Assembly: GCA_948146395.1 (NCBI GenBank)
Contig: OX411544.1
Location: 34,120,457 to 34,184,456 of the forward strand
Direction of reading: 5' to 3'
DNA length: 64,000 nt
Source: Fragum whitleyi
Taxonomy: Eukaryota > Mollusca > Bivalvia > Cardiida > Cardiidae
Shown: positions 9,395-21,617 of the stretch, in pieces
Position numbering within the stretch: the stretch's first letter is position 1
Layout of the letters: every line of letters begins with the position of its first letter
Program-made: the position numbers and the translations under genes
Notes under the pieces: generated by a model
What the model was told of the DNA's origin: nothing
What the model saw: the letters and a program-made list of their open reading frames with translations, nothing else
Databases searched by the model: none

Positions 9395-12150
9395 CATATG
9401 CCTTTAAGACCAACTTCTATACCATGTTCCAAATTTTCATTGAAATGACCGTGGCGATGCAACAATCAATTACCCTTGTTAAACACCCACTGATTGATGG
9501 CTTTCATCTGCACACAACTTTTAACCATTCATTAGGCATAAATTGTGAAGTTTCACTTGAGACAAAAATTTTAATGCTTTATCAAACATAGAAATAACGT
9601 GCTGTAATACAAATAGTCACAAATAATCGACATGCTTCAAAATATTTGATAACTATAGATGTCTTAGAGCGGAAAATATCTTAAGTGAAATTTGATTCAA
9701 TCAAGCTTTTGATACAATATTTCAATTAAGATTCCATTTCAACAGCGATAAACTAGGCTTACATGATTATTCAATTCTGAGCCGTGTTCATTTTGAAGAT
9801 CGATCCTCCTTGGCTAAATTATTTCTGTAATTTATTTCGACCATTAACAGTTCCATCGTGTCTTGAACAAGCTGTCAATACTAATAGATCTTTCTATCAT
9901 TTGAAGAAGAAAAAAATGCCGATATAATTTTTGTTCACATATATATGCTAGGCCTTACTGCATATCTGAAAGGCAGAGTTTGATTCAGTGGAAAATGGAA
10001 GCCGCCAAAAATGAAAATGTACTTCGAACCATTTTTCTATTTTGCATTATGTAGTTCCCAATGAAAAATAAGAGGATAAAAAATCAATTTTTAACGGGTA
10101 GGAAAGAAATTGAAGCATACATAATTTTTTTATTTGTTAAAGATGAAATAATGCGATCGTTCATTTATAAATCTTTGTTTTTTACCCTGACCAGACGACA
10201 AAAAATAATCTCGAAATTGAAAGAGTTGGCGGCAAACGAAACATCGGAATACTGCCTGATTATAATGGATTTGCGATGTTCTGTTGCTCAACGACAACGT
10301 TAACTACATTTCAAAACAAAAATACGTAATGAATATGAGGAAAAATAAGTAGAAAGTTCTGAAATTCTGGGGAGAGAACAAATTAGCATTACAAGCCTCT
10401 AATTCGCCAAACGTTGTTTAACCCGAGTCATCTTAAACTCGGTGAAAACTTTATTTGAAATGGTTAATGAATTTTACTTATTCATCTTGTTTCTTCTATA
10501 ACATTCAACACATATGACCATTTCGTCTGTTTTTTACCCTTGAAAACGGCATGACTACTGATTCAACAGATCTCGATCAGCTGTAGTTACAAATTTTTTA
10601 TTCTTCTTGACGCCGTGAACCGATTTATCTAGGTCACACTTTTTTATTTAGTTCATGTCATACAAATTCATTATGTTATTGGAAGCGGTGAAGAAAGTTA
10701 ACTTGTTCAAATGGCAGATGCAAAAAGGGGTTCAAGGCATTCGAACAAATCCCCACCTGTAGGCTAGTTGTTTCATTTTTATACAGAAATTCAAACAAAA
10801 CTTTGTAATACTAGGACAACGACCCTCCCCCTTTTATTGAACGTTAGTATCATTTTACAGAAATCCTGCATCCACCGCCGTTTTCATTCAACTTTCTAAA
10901 AAATTCTTTAAACATAACTATTTCTGGGTTTGTTTACTGAAACGGTGCAACTACAGCTTTGTCAGAACTTTCATGAGTGCTGTAGACTGAGTTATGAATG
11001 CTGTAAAATACCCATTTTTACCCCCAGATTGAATCAGCAGTGGGAACACTGAGTCCCCTGGGCTAAATTGTGCAACTTGAGCGGCTATATAAGACATACC
11101 ATAGGCCATGTCTATTCAAAGATTCAAGGTTGCAATCTTTCTAAACAAATGCATTATTTACCTAGACAAAAAACTAATTCTAAGTAGCTAAAAGATCTAT
11201 TGTCAATGGCAACTTCGTTCAATAAGTCGGACGAAATAGTCTAATCTCAGGAAGCTTATAAAGGGCTATTACGTAAGAGATTCTTTAAATATCGATTGAT
11301 CATTAACAGGAAACATTCGTACAAATAATATTTAATTTTCTTTATATCTTAAATTTAAATGAACGGTTGATTTTGAATCAGTCTTAATTGTCTTCTTGCA
11401 TAGAGATATGACTCTTTTAGCCTACCAGTAATGCGCATTCGGGGAAATTCTCAACATAAACAATAACAATCAACTCTCCTATAGTATGGTAACATCTAAC
11501 AGTCCTCTCTAAAATCCACAAGTCTTGGTTCCAAGGACTAGTTTATGTCTATCCATGTCAAGTTAAAAACTATTTCTTTTTACATCTATCTTATCAAAGG
11601 GAAAGCAAAATAGTATTTGGAACCCTGGCTAAATAAATATGAGTCTCGGACTTGGAAAACCTGTGTCAATTAATCCCCTGCAAAACAATACAAGATATCC
11701 GAATAATTAGTTCTGTCCGAAACCATGCAACTACGAATGGTCTAGCAATTCTTCATTAACCATATACTTTACCAAAACAGTATGTGCCTTACATTGTCTA
11801 TAGTTTGATGGCGAATCCATTCTTTACTCAACTTTCAATTATCTAGTTAGGTCGGGGCTGTTGTCATAGTAATTATGCAAAATTCTTAGGCATTTTGTTG
11901 TCCCGTTGGCAAACGGAAGTACGAATACGGCGAAACTGGTAAACAACAAATTTTCTCTGTCGTCTTCTTATTTCGATAAGTGCTCTAGACTGGAGACCTT
12001 TCTAAATTACTGAAATAACTTCAAAATGAGACGACGTTACAAACCATTTTCACCCAAGATCACGGACCTGTAATATAACATTACATATTGTAAAATGAAC
12101 ATTTGCCGCGAATCTTGAATAGGCTATAAATGCTTAGCTTTTTACTTAGA
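9395..12150. other. Non-coding stretch, no clear features
   Basis: I see no gene. An 80-codon plus frame at 10061-10303 is lysine-rich and AT-driven, with no domain. Short poly-purine and T runs only. It would lie in intron 1 of YIF1 if the candidate start at 18287 is right. Confidence 0.4.
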
Positions 12151-12161
12151 GGAAAGCATAT

Positions 12162-12185
12162 CAAAAAAAAAAAAAAAAAAAAAAA
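12162..12185. repeat. Poly-A tract
   Basis: A run of about 24 A with no clear retroposed sequence before it. Confidence 0.9.
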
Positions 12186-12648
12186 ACAAAAAACTTTAAA
12201 GATTTTTTTTGACGACTGATTTTAAGTGGTGCCCGGATAGTTTTGACGGGACGGATTCCGCAAAAACTTAATAATTACATTAATCCCGTTCAAATTAATG
12301 CATACATTAATATTTACCAAGACCATTGTTATTTTTCTGGTTTTCGGGTTAAGTAAAACAAGACGAAGGGTCGCGGAAGAGCTAATAAAAATAAAACGAC
12401 AAAACTCCTATTGCCCGACTGATTAGAAAAAAATAATGAAAATTAGAAATACACTTTTTTCTTCCTAATTCTATCAGAAGAAAATTTCAATATGCTTATT
12501 CTTACACGAATTTTTCAAAATCAAAAACCTCTTTATGATTTTTGTAGTCATATCTGATGTGTCTAAATAACAATCAATCGAGATTCTTGTCATGAGCGGA
12601 CGGAAATATTTTTAGTATAATGATAATGATCTAAAAAGAGGTATGCAG

Positions 12649-12793
12649 ACGTTTCGTACCATAACCATTTCGTACCATAAAATATATTACCATTTCGTAC
12701 CATACGATGACCATTGGCGTACCATAGGCGAAGACGTTTCGTACCATTTGTCAACCATTTCGTACCAAACATTGACAATTTCGTACCAAAATG
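12649..12793 (-). repeat. Left inverted terminus of the foldback element
   Basis: Seven occurrences of CGTACCA in 145 bases, in the orientation opposite to the right terminus, with variable 10-20 base spacers such as TAGGCGAAGACGTTT. Confidence 0.8.
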
Positions 12794-13650
12794 GAAATAT
12801 TAACTAAATGATTTTGAAAATGGTTTTTTTTCTTAAATGACTCAATTTTTTCATGTTAAATCGCACGAAAATGTTGTATTTGCTTGTGCTGCAAGCCTAT
12901 AAAGTTTATAGCCTTTTACTATTTAAAGGAGTAGTCCAAATTATGAAAAGGTTGATTGGCTGGTATGTTGTTTGATTGTTGTTTGCTACAAGAATGGTAA
13001 TAACAAATCGACAATGAATTGTTTCGTGTTTGCCTTCAATCCGATTAATTGTCAACTGATTAGCAATAAGCCTTGTTTGTTCTGAATTGAATAAATAACG
13101 ACATGCTTTTGAGACTTTATTTGTGAGACTATAAGAGAATGATAGATTTTTTATTCAATGTTCTATAGCAATTCTAGCACGTCGTCAAGTAGTTAATACA
13201 TAATTCAAGAAATGAATATGAACTTGTTCAATTAGCACTCTCTATATATTTAGAAGATATATTTTTAGATTTTAAACTATACGGAAAACTTTAGCAAGGC
13301 AATTTGATAAAGTATAACCAGTTTGATTTTGTTCTAGTTACGACGTTTTGTTTTGCTTCTTGTTTCGTAACTTATGATTTTTCAGGTGTGGATGCTTACA
13401 AGTTTAAGGAAATTCAGGCGACTTTTAAAATTTATCAACAAAGCTTCAAAAATAAAAACAATTAAAAAGAAATAAATAGAAAAAGAAAATCATCATCCAC
13501 CCACTTTTTTGCGTATATTAATTTGTTTTGAATATTCTATTTCTATGAGTAAAATTATCATTTATCTTTTTAAAAATGATAACATACCATTGGAACATTA
13601 TCAAAATAAATTTTATTACTTCTTTTCTATCATCCAAAAACAACACATAT

Positions 13651-13844
13651 GGCACGAATTCTGTATCAAAATGGTAAGATATTGATTTTCCTACGGTACG
13701 AAATGGTAATTTAATGATACGAAACGACTTTCCTATGGTACGAAACGTCTTCACTTATGGTACGAAACGTCTTCGCCTATGGTACGAAACGTCTTCGCCT
13801 ATGGTACAAAACGTCTGGTACGAAATGGTTATGGTACGAAACGT
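13651..13844 (+). repeat. Right inverted terminus of the foldback element
   Basis: About eight copies of TACGAAA or close variants in 190 bases. Three adjacent 22-base units (ATGGTACGAAACGTCTTCGC type) at about 13735-13805 show recent tandem amplification. Confidence 0.8.
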
Positions 13845-14097
13845 CCATAATTCAAAGAGGATAAATGTTCGTCCGAGCAATATCCATATTTTATATACAA
13901 AAATGCGAAGAAACAAATCATCACAGGAAACATTAAATCAACTCATAATTTACCGAAGATGTTTTTTGTCCTTCTAGTTTAGAGAAAAAAATATGGTCGG
14001 CCCTCCCGCGGAACCAGAAAATTATAATAATAATAATAAAAATAAAGATACTCGAACTCGGCGAAATAATGTCAGTTATAAGCTTTGGTCTCTCTAA

Positions 14098-14135
14098 AAT
14101 ATGACCCGTCACGCAAACAAGGGCCATCTCCGAGA
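14098..14135. mobile_element. Solo terminus of a GTGACCCGTC MITE
   Basis: ATATGACCCGTCACGCAAAC followed by AAGGGCCATCTC matches the terminal repeat of the elements at 17470-17746 and 28090-28352. I do not find the partner end nearby, so this is a fragment. Confidence 0.5.
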
Positions 14136-14386
14136 AACATAAAATTCTATTATTTGCCTCTTAGTATCACGAGTCTTAAAATCATTCGCATCAGACCTTC
14201 GTGCAGGAGTTCAATGACGAAGCATTGAAATCCCAATGCAGAAAGATCGATCAATTCACAGGTGGGAAACCTAGTAAATACCACGGACTGCTGAATGTGT
14301 TCCATAACCATGCCGCATGAACCAAACGAGGAAATTGAAATTCCAAAAATGACGGAAACTTTGAAAGCTTGATGGCATTACAAAAG

Positions 14387-14542
14387 TTCTTCTTCTTCTT
14401 CTTCTTCTTCTTCTTCTTCTTCTTCTTCTTCTTCTTCTTCTTCTTCTTCTTCTTCTTCTTCTTCTTCTTCTTCTTCTTCTTCTTCTTCTTCTTCTTCTTC
14501 TTCTTCTTCAGTCTTCTTCTTCTGTTGTTGCTGCTGCTGCTG
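14387..14542. repeat. (TTC)n tract followed by (CTG)n
   Basis: About 123 bases of pure TTC repeat (14387-14509), a short AG interruption, more TTC, then a TTG/CTG run to about 14542. The minus strand is pure purine. The long Phe, Glu and Lys frames across it are artefacts of the repeat. Confidence 0.97.
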
Positions 14543-16088
14543 CTCCTCCCCACTCCTCCTGCTTTTTCTTTTTTGTCCTAGTAAAGGCTGCAAACGTTTT
14601 TTTTTTATCTTAAGGAGGTTTCGTTTCTATACCTTTTCTTTTGCGACAATGCTTCTTCTTCCTTATAATGTATATATATTTCTCTCCGTGTCATCGCTGC
14701 CGGGTGTATGTAAACTTGGGTAAATCGATGCTGAAAAACATAACGGACCTGGGATAACTCGAGAAAAATCAGTGTTAACTGTTTGAAAGTGCTTGCGTGC
14801 AAAGCCGGGGTATAATTTGTAGTTTGCACTGTATTGTCATCCTGAACACAGGGCAGAACGCATATTCATACAGCGTAAATAGGTTTTTATTTTTTATACT
14901 TCCATGCAATCAACATATAGGGCCTACTCTCATCAAAAGGGCTCTCTCTAAACACTCATGTATGTAACTTTTATTTTGAAAAAAAAAGGCTATGGTGGGT
15001 TAGTTTCCCTCCCTTAAATAACTAAGTGAGAAAAATATCTACTGATTATTTGATGAAAGTTTAGAGAAAACATATATGGGGAAATGTTTGTTTCAGTGTA
15101 AGATCGATTTAAAGATGAATAAGTGAACAATAAACCTATATTTTCACAAGTGGCGAACCAGGAATGAAAACAAGGCTCATGAAGTTTCATGAACTGAAAT
15201 TTATTCGGACTTCCACGAAAAACTAACTTTTTCCCCCTATTTCTTTACTTAAAAAAACGAGGTAAAAGCAAAATAAGAAAATTTTTCATAATGTGCACCA
15301 CTTGATTACTAGCAAAGTCATGACGCCATTTGTTCATTGACTCCGCTTGGATCAACCAGTATAAAATGAACGAAAGAAGGGTAAAATGTCGTGGAAATCT
15401 CACTGGTTTGGCAGTGAGATGATAATCGACCGTGATTTCTATAAAGTCAACCGAAAAGCATCGAAAAAAGGTCAGATAATTTCGAAATTAAGCACCAAAT
15501 TGTGGCCGAAATGAGGGACTAAGCTTAAAAATGTGAAAAAAAAACCTTCATTATTTTACTGAATTTTATTTTCTAGTGGAATTTCATTTCTTTCTCTAGT
15601 ATTTGTCCGCCTAGCTTATACTTGTTATCATTCCAATATGTATTACATTTATCCCTCATGATAACACGATGGCACGATCGTATACATGAAATAAGAAGAA
15701 ATTACATAAAAACTTTTTTCGCAATAAAATTCATATATCATGTGTTCAAGTTTACTATGTACACAGATAGCCCCGCCAATTTATTACACTCAACGTCATC
15801 TTTTGCGGGAACGCTGGTGCTTTTGACGCCATATAAACCAAGACCTAAATTACGCGCTTCGTTTTCAGTGAAATTCTGCAAACGTCGATATCGTTACATG
15901 TCCATTAATTTTACGACTAGAAAACATAATAAAACTATTTTACACATAGGTAATTAAAGTATTTTCAGAATTGTGATCGTGTGATCCAATGGATATAATT
16001 TCATTTTCGCGTTGATGTGTCCATAAATATAGCCTGATGGGGGACTAGGATATATGTAAAGCAAAACTCCCGGACTCCGCCCTCGGAT
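14543..16088. other. Non-coding stretch with a partial MITE
   Basis: No gene recognised. The segment 14770-14855 (TGCGTGCAAAGCC... TTTGCACTGTATTGTCATCC) resembles one half of the short inverted element at 21618-21720. A 111-codon plus frame at 15622-15957 has no domain I know and uneven composition. Confidence 0.4.
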
Positions 16089-16555
16089 TTGACCTTTTGC
16101 ATATATATCCGTCATAAATATATCAAACCATATTTTAGAATTAGACCAAATATGCTTAATTTTACTGAACTTTTACAAAGCATTAAGAAATCTATTTTAA
16201 TCAACTTGGCAACATTCCAAAAAAGACTCCATTTTGATAATTTTAATTTTCTGAAAAAAGATTTTATTCCAATCTCTTCAAAATTCTACAACAGTCCCTT
16301 TTCCCCACTAAATCTATCATCATTTGACATCAAAATAGTACATGTATTTGTTTAATTGATTACACATTTCATGTTTTTGTTCAATTGAATTTTGTTGTGT
16401 GCATGAGTGTGTGGCGTATGTTTGTATGTATGAGTGTGTGCTGTTTATATGTTGTTTGTTGACATTGAATTAATATATGTTTTTCAATTTGTTGTAACGT
16501 GTAACTGTTTGTAGTTTAAGTTACTGAAATAAAATGTCTAAGTCTAAATGTCTAT
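16089..16555 (+). mobile_element. Possible 3' end of a retroelement
   Basis: An 88-codon frame (16089-16355) ends in a long T/G-rich stretch, then TTACTGAAATAAAATGTCTA and short TCTAAGTC/TCTAAATG direct repeats. An AATAAA with a short tandem tail suggests the end of a non-LTR element with the tail of its last frame. I do not recognise the protein, and this may be chance. Confidence 0.25.
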
Positions 16556-16619
16556 ATAACTATTCCTTCATCAGACTTTATTAATGGACACACCAACGCG
16601 AAACTGAGATTATTTTTTT

Positions 16620-16800
16620 ATAAATAACAAGTGGTTGGATCATCTTTAACCTAAGTGGGATGAGCAGCTAGAGGCTCGGAAAGGACGACGTGACAGTGCC
16701 GTTGTGAGAAATTCCAAGACTTAATGGTTAGCTGCTAGGTTCAGCCAAGAAGATTTGATTAAACATCCTTTAAAGTGGCTTTAATCCAAATCAATTAATA
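16620..16800 (+). mobile_element. Worn SINE S1 body
   Basis: AAGTGGGATGAGCAGCTAGA, GGCTCGGAAAGGACG, GTGAGAAATTCCA and TAAAGTGGCTTTAATCC follow the order of the S1 body (GATAGCAGCTGGAGGCTAGG ... GAGAAATACCAGG ... GAAAGCGGC). The head is missing and the copy is old. Confidence 0.5.
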
Positions 16801-17469
16801 ATCAGTCGAATATGTCTGAAGTCTCGTTCAGGATTCGAAAACGGTCAGCATTAAAGGCAAGATCTCGAGATAAGTTGCTACTTTTTGTTGTCCTTGACCT
16901 TGACGTGCCCAACAAGCAGGGGCCACAACTTCATTTAAACTTATTTTCATTCATCCCTAAGAGAATTCTATTCAATAAGAGTCACTATCAATTACATACA
17001 TAATGAGTTCTGGCGTTTGGCATTCAGAATATGCGAGTTTTCCAAAGTCGCACACATTTGTATTATGAGCAAATTTCGTCGTGATTATGATTCTTATTTG
17101 ACATCTCCGTACTGTTCGAGGAAACCCGTATTCGAGTAAATGAAGTTTTATGGCATCGTCATTGGCCTTATTTTTATGAAAATGCCAGTTCAAAACAGAA
17201 TCAAACGGGGCCATACAGTAAATAATATCATAAAATTGACTTTCAGCCCATTCAAAACCATTTTTCGCTTGTTCCAATTCATCGCATTCTAAACATTCGC
17301 CCGTTCAAAACCTTCCAAAACTACTCAACAAGTTTCACGTTAGTCCTATCATTTAAATGGCTCTTAACATTCAATGGTTCCATTGACCGGTAAGAATTTA
17401 AATCTTTGGCGTTTGGCAGGTTTATAAAGAAAGATCAATCTATTTATCATCGGAAACGAACGTACCTTT

Positions 17470-17746
17470 ATATGTGACCCGTCGCGCGGAAAGGGACCAT
17501 CTGGGATTTCTGTAAAATTAAATACATGTATTTGAAAAAGAGAACGGGTCCACAATAGGCCAACAAGAGGTTGTATTTCAAAAATTATTTCACTGGAATG
17601 TAGATTGATCATTCTAGATTTAGAAAACAAGCAAAGTTCGAAAAGATTTGACCCTGGTCAGTCTGCGCAATCTGCGCAGTCTGACCAGGGTCGACACTTT
17701 ACGCACTACCCAGATGGTCACTTTTCGCGTGACGGGTCACATATTT
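17470..17746. mobile_element. MITE with GTGACCCGTC termini and inner hairpin
   Basis: The ends are TATGTGACCCGTCGCGCGGA and its inverse GCGTGACGGGTCACATA, each with an adjoining match (GGACCATCTGGG/CCCAGATGGTC). A strong hairpin lies inside (about 17650-17692) with arms GACCCTGGTCAG and CTGACCAGGGTC. A second copy is at 28090-28352. About 275 bp, non-coding. Confidence 0.8.
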
Positions 17747-17997
17747 AAAGGGAAGGTGTGGAATATCGCTGGTGTCAATGGAATTGTCAATATTCCATTA
17801 TCTCCGTTTAATATTGTTCAAAATTAGTCCCATGCCGACATTCAATTCGATTCTGAACTCATTCTAATGCTATTCACTTTGTGACAATTTCACGATATTC
17901 TTAACTGTAATTCAATCTTTTCATCCATTAAATCGCAAGAGAGACGAATTGCAAAAGCTGGGTACCCATCGATCGAAAGAATCCAATCTGAGACTTT

Positions 17998-18160
17998 AAG
18001 GTAGTGGACCCGTAATAGTTTTGCAACGTCGCAGAAGTAATAAACTTTAAACGTGTTAATCGAGGTTTCCTAATAATTTTAATTAAGAAACCTCGGTTAA
18101 CATTGTGAAAGAATGCGTAGTCCGAAATGTTGGGGAGCTATTACGGGTCGACTATCTTAA
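17998..18160. mobile_element. Hairpin MITE, GGTAGTGGACCCGTAATAG family
   Basis: The ends are GTAGTGGACCCGTAATAG and its inverse CTATTACGGGTCGACTATC, with a central hairpin GAGGTTTCCTAAT / TTAAGAAACCTC. Other copies are at 20140-20290 and 48989-49121. About 160 bp, no open frame. Confidence 0.8.
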
Positions 18161-18274
18161 ATAGATAAATGTGATACAACTGGTCACCAAGATCCGCGAA
18201 ATATCCGGTGACTTACACCACTTATCGTCAAAAGCTGGATGGAGTCGAGAAAATTAGACATCGTTTGTACTCAC

Positions 18275-18287
18275 GTGATGCTTCCAT
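18275..18287 (-). CDS. YIF1: Candidate first coding exon of YIF1
   Basis: On the minus strand, ATGGAAGCATCAC is followed directly by GTGAGTAC, a strong splice donor, and preceded by CGTGGC (G at -3, G at +4, a good start context). It would give M-E-A-S and one base in phase 1, which is the phase exon 2 needs; joined, the protein would begin MEASPSQGSKGKRGRK. This is inference from phase, donor and start context only. One in three random donors would fit the phase, and the implied intron is about 11.9 kb. No transcript evidence is available here. Confidence 0.33.
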
Positions 18288-18484
18288 GCCACGTTCGGTA
18301 AATTGTTTGTGTTGATCGTGACCATGGTGTTAAAACAATTAACGCAAATCTCAAATCATTGCCGCCATTTACATATCCGTGGTTATTTGTGAGAATCGAA
18401 AATTGCGTTACTTGGAATTTGTTTCGAAATAGACGAGTCGCAGAAACATCAAGATTTGTAAGCACATTTGTTAGGCTTATGGTA

Positions 18485-18591
18485 GTTGCGATAACGTACC
18501 CCATCTCCCCCTCCCCTCCCTATGATAGTCTGATACGGGAGGGCCCCTCCCTCATCAGACTATGAAAAGGGGGGGGGTACGTTATCGCAAC
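18485..18591. repeat. 107 bp GC-rich palindrome
   Basis: The arms start GTTGCGATAACGTACCC and end GGGTACGTTATCGCAAC, and a second arm pair inside is ATAGTCTGAT / ATCAGACTAT around GGGAGGGCCCCTCCC. Nothing else in the window matches it. It lies about 200 bp upstream of the candidate YIF1 start on the minus strand. Confidence 0.85.
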
Positions 18592-18660
18592 TCGGCTAAT
18601 TGGTGTATTTTAGACGGAAGGATGCCATAAAAAGTGTTATTAATGTTTTATACATACTAT

Positions 18661-18912
18661 ATATACATTTAACGGTGACACTTCCAACAATTTCACATCT
18701 GCGTGGGATACAAACATTTAGCAGGCTTGTCAGTTACATCGCGTAATTAGAAGATTGCCTAACTGTTTACAGATACACTGCGACCTCATTTATCTACAAA
18801 TCGCATTGTGAAGAGTCTGGTCAGATTGTGCGGATGCATAGACTGGCCAAAGTCATTGTTTTGCGCACATTTGATATTGTTGGAAATTTCACGCACATGC
18901 TCATTTTATATA
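18661..18912. mobile_element. MITE family I (TGAGCCTGTGCGTGACAT termini)
   Basis: The left end carries TGACACTTCCAACAATTTCACA and the right end TTGTTGGAAATTTCACGCAC followed by ATGCTCAT, inverted relative to each other. Related copies: 28384-28622, 40092-40327 and 46978-47222, with half copies near 21808-21841 and 49543-49580. Confidence 0.6.
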
Positions 18913-19904
18913 TTCAACAGAAATCCCGAACGCACACAGACGAAAAATAAGGAACGGTATGATCTGGTGGCTAACCCTTACCTTCTGTTGTAGCGAAAAT
19001 ACACAGCACTTGTCTAAAATGTATAAGGTGTAAACAGGTATAGCACCCCGATCCCTCTTTTCGTAACTGTAGATTACGTATTGTCGTCAACAGTAAGCTC
19101 AATTCATAAATGTATTTTCCTAAAACTTTCTCAAAATATTCCCCTTTATTAAACCACGCTCTTATCATATCCATTGTATGATATAATTCTGTGTCGAGGA
19201 AAAGATTTGGCTTCATGATGTAAAAGTTTACACAACTCTAGCAATAATTGACAAATTTTGATAAATATTTCTGAGAACGATCTGCGAACCTTTGCACGTC
19301 GTATATCATTATGCCGTAACATAAGCACTGTCCTATAATAATAATTTCCTACATTTGCAATATTGATGTTGCATGATCTCAAATTTACTAGGATAAAAGT
19401 GCTGGTGGAGCGAAACGGGTCCTCTCATGACTCTTGTTCAAAATTATGGAGAGTATTTATAGTCCCCAAGCTTGGGACAAATCAACAGAAACAAATTTCG
19501 ATGGATGGACAAATCGCTGAAAACACTGTCACAAAAATCAAACGATCCCTATCCAAGTATCCATGGATACCCATAGATTTAATACGGTACGCATACGCGA
19601 TGCAACATTTGCAAGGATTGGATCAAGAACCAAGGCATCTGTGTGAGTGCAGAATGGGGAATGTGGATTCCGTGTTAATTGCGTGAATATCTATCAACAT
19701 ACTGTATTACAAAAAACTCCGAAAAACACCGAATAGTGTGGTATAACACACTGCTGATGCGCTGATAACATGCATAAATACTTGCACATGTAATCCCCAT
19801 ACTTCGGATCCAAAAAATAACGAGCTGTCAAGCTGAATGGTTCAATCTAGCTGCATGTTATGTATAACTTGTTCGTAATCCTTTTCCTTTTCTTATCATC
19901 TTTA

Positions 19905-19911
19905 TTTTTTT

Positions 19912-19982
<71 letters not shown>

Positions 19983-20030
19983 TCTATTTATTTATCTATT
20001 TATTTATCTATTTATTTATTTATTTATTTT
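19905..20030. repeat. (TTTA)n microsatellite
   Basis: Roughly 120 bases of TTTA with a few TCTA variants near the right end. The Leu-Phe-Ile-Tyr frame across it is a repeat artefact. Confidence 0.97.
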
Positions 20031-20139
20031 TGTTTGTTTATTCATTTATCAAAATATTCATTGATTTGTATATTCATTTATTTTGCTGGTCCAAAATTGA
20101 AAGAGACTGCACACGACAATGACCAGTGTGCGCAGTATA

Positions 20140-20290
20140 AGGTAGTGGACCCGTAATAGTTCCGCAACATTTGGGAAGTAATGAACTTGAACAATGTTAA
20201 CCGAGGTTCCCAATGATTCAATTGGGAAACCTCGGTCAACATCGTGAGAGATCGTGAGTACCGAAATGTCTCAGAACTATTTCGTGTAAA
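20140..20290. mobile_element. Hairpin MITE, GGTAGTGGACCCGTAATAG family, copy 2
   Basis: AAGGTAGTGGACCCGTAATA at the left, CAGAACTATTTCGTG (worn) at the right, and the hairpin CCGAGGTTCCCAAT / ATTGGGAAACCTCGG in the middle, which is nearly perfect. Confidence 0.8.
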
Positions 20291-21290
20291 CAGAACTTAT
20301 ATGAATCATATGTAGTAGAAGCCAGTATTGAAAAATAAGCGTAAAAAAGCGATGAGTGGAAAATTGCTTATTACAAAAAAAATACCCCTTAGACCGCGCT
20401 GTAGAGGTATGCTTAGATAATTTTGCCGGGTTCGCAATACGCTTCTGCAAAAATCCCATGTTTGTTGTTGTTGTTGTTCTTAAATTCTCTACATTGAGGT
20501 GTTATTTCTTTTAAGATTAAGGTGAAAGATCAGCTAATTAATGCTTTTTAAGATACGCCGAAGAACAATTCCCAAAAAATTAAGTTAAGGCAGAGAAGAA
20601 CGAGTTTCGTTATAGATATCTTCAGATTCTAATTAATTGTAACGTTTTAAAAGTGAACTGAAAGATGTGTTTTCTAACAAATTTTCCGTGTTTTAAATTT
20701 TTGGTTTAAAAGAACGCACGTCGAAACTGTAAAATATTTTTAGCAATTAAAATTGGTAATAATGCATCGTAAAATGAACTCATTTTCCGTTTGACGCACG
20801 CTAATTCTTATTCCGAACCCGCGTTCACTATTCGTAACAATCTTAATGTTTAAGACACCATATGATTCTATTCGAGCCTGTGCGCGACCTTTTTAACAAT
20901 ATCATGAAAGCATGAGGCACTTATCCGATAATGCAATGACGCGTGTCTTGACCTGATATCACCTGCATGATAACATAAAATGATACCAGGTAGTCTATTT
21001 TTCGAAACAATTTGTCAATGAATAATCTTAATCAGAAACACTTTCACGGGATGAATTTCTTTGAATTAAATGTTCGGTACTAAGGTAGTAGTTTGATTTT
21101 AAAGGACCCGTACTAAAAGTCTCAAATACTAAAAAAGATTGCCATGATTTATGATAAATTAAATGAATTATATATGTTGGTATCATAAAATATCAATGTT
21201 ATCTGGTCTTGGCTGTGAGATATTATCACGACTCGGCAAAACCTCGTCATGCTAAATTTCCGCAACCTCGACAATATGACATTGATATTT

Positions 21291-21518
21291 TAATCCTTTG
21301 CTGTTTAATCCCTGCTTTTTACGTGCCTGTGATTTTATGATTGAGAAAACATTGTGAAAAAAGAAGAAATTGCTTCTGACAAGCAATTTCTTCTTTTTCC
21401 ACACTATTTTCTACCCTACTGAATGGTTATTTTTCAAATTAATTATACTTTAAATTTTCGTCTGCAAAACCTTTGAATTTAGACAGGTCCAAAATTTTGT
21501 AAAACAGGAAAGGGTTAA
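21291..21518 (+). mobile_element. piggyBac-like MITE, family A, copy 2
   Basis: TTAATCCTTTGCTGTTTAAT to AAACAGGAAAGGGTTAA. More than 90 percent similar by eye to 3908-4130 and 58870-59098, with the same central hairpin. Confidence 0.88.
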
Positions 21519-21617
21519 GACACAAACATGTTATTCTATATAAAAATTGAGCGACCTAAACAACCGCACCATGCAAAAAGCATATATTCGCAGCTCGCAA
21601 ATACAGGGGTTCAGAAA

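Larger units (their letters stand above)
12649..13844. mobile_element. Foldback element with GGTACGAAA-repeat termini
   Basis: The left terminus (12649-12793) and right terminus (13651-13844) are inverted copies made of short repeats of ATGGTACGAAACGTCTTCG. The outermost sequences match as ACGTTTCGTACCATAACC on the left and its complement on the right (ending 13844). The 860 bp centre has no open frame or transposase motif. Long inverted termini built from short tandem units are the known form of foldback (FB/Galileo-like) elements. No target-site duplication is visible at the ends I chose. Confidence 0.65.

Noticed and set aside
14251..14593. Long frames of Lys, Glu or Phe
   Set aside because: They are translations of the TTC microsatellite in three frames.
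15622..15957. 111-codon plus-strand frame
   Set aside because: No recognised domain, no splice sites of note, composition follows local AT content.
16972..17277. 101-codon minus-strand frame with balanced composition
   Set aside because: It looks protein-like at first sight, but I recognise no domain, see no splice context, and have no second line of support.
18214..18260. Alternative YIF1 first exon ending at a GTAAGT donor
   Set aside because: The ATG-led frame ends in phase 0, but exon 2 needs phase 1; only a weak shifted donor would fit.
19363..19686. 107-codon plus-strand frame
   Set aside because: No recognised domain or splice support; could be chance or an old remnant.
19860..20156. 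98-codon frame rich in Leu-Phe-Ile-Tyr
   Set aside because: It is the TTTA microsatellite read in frame.
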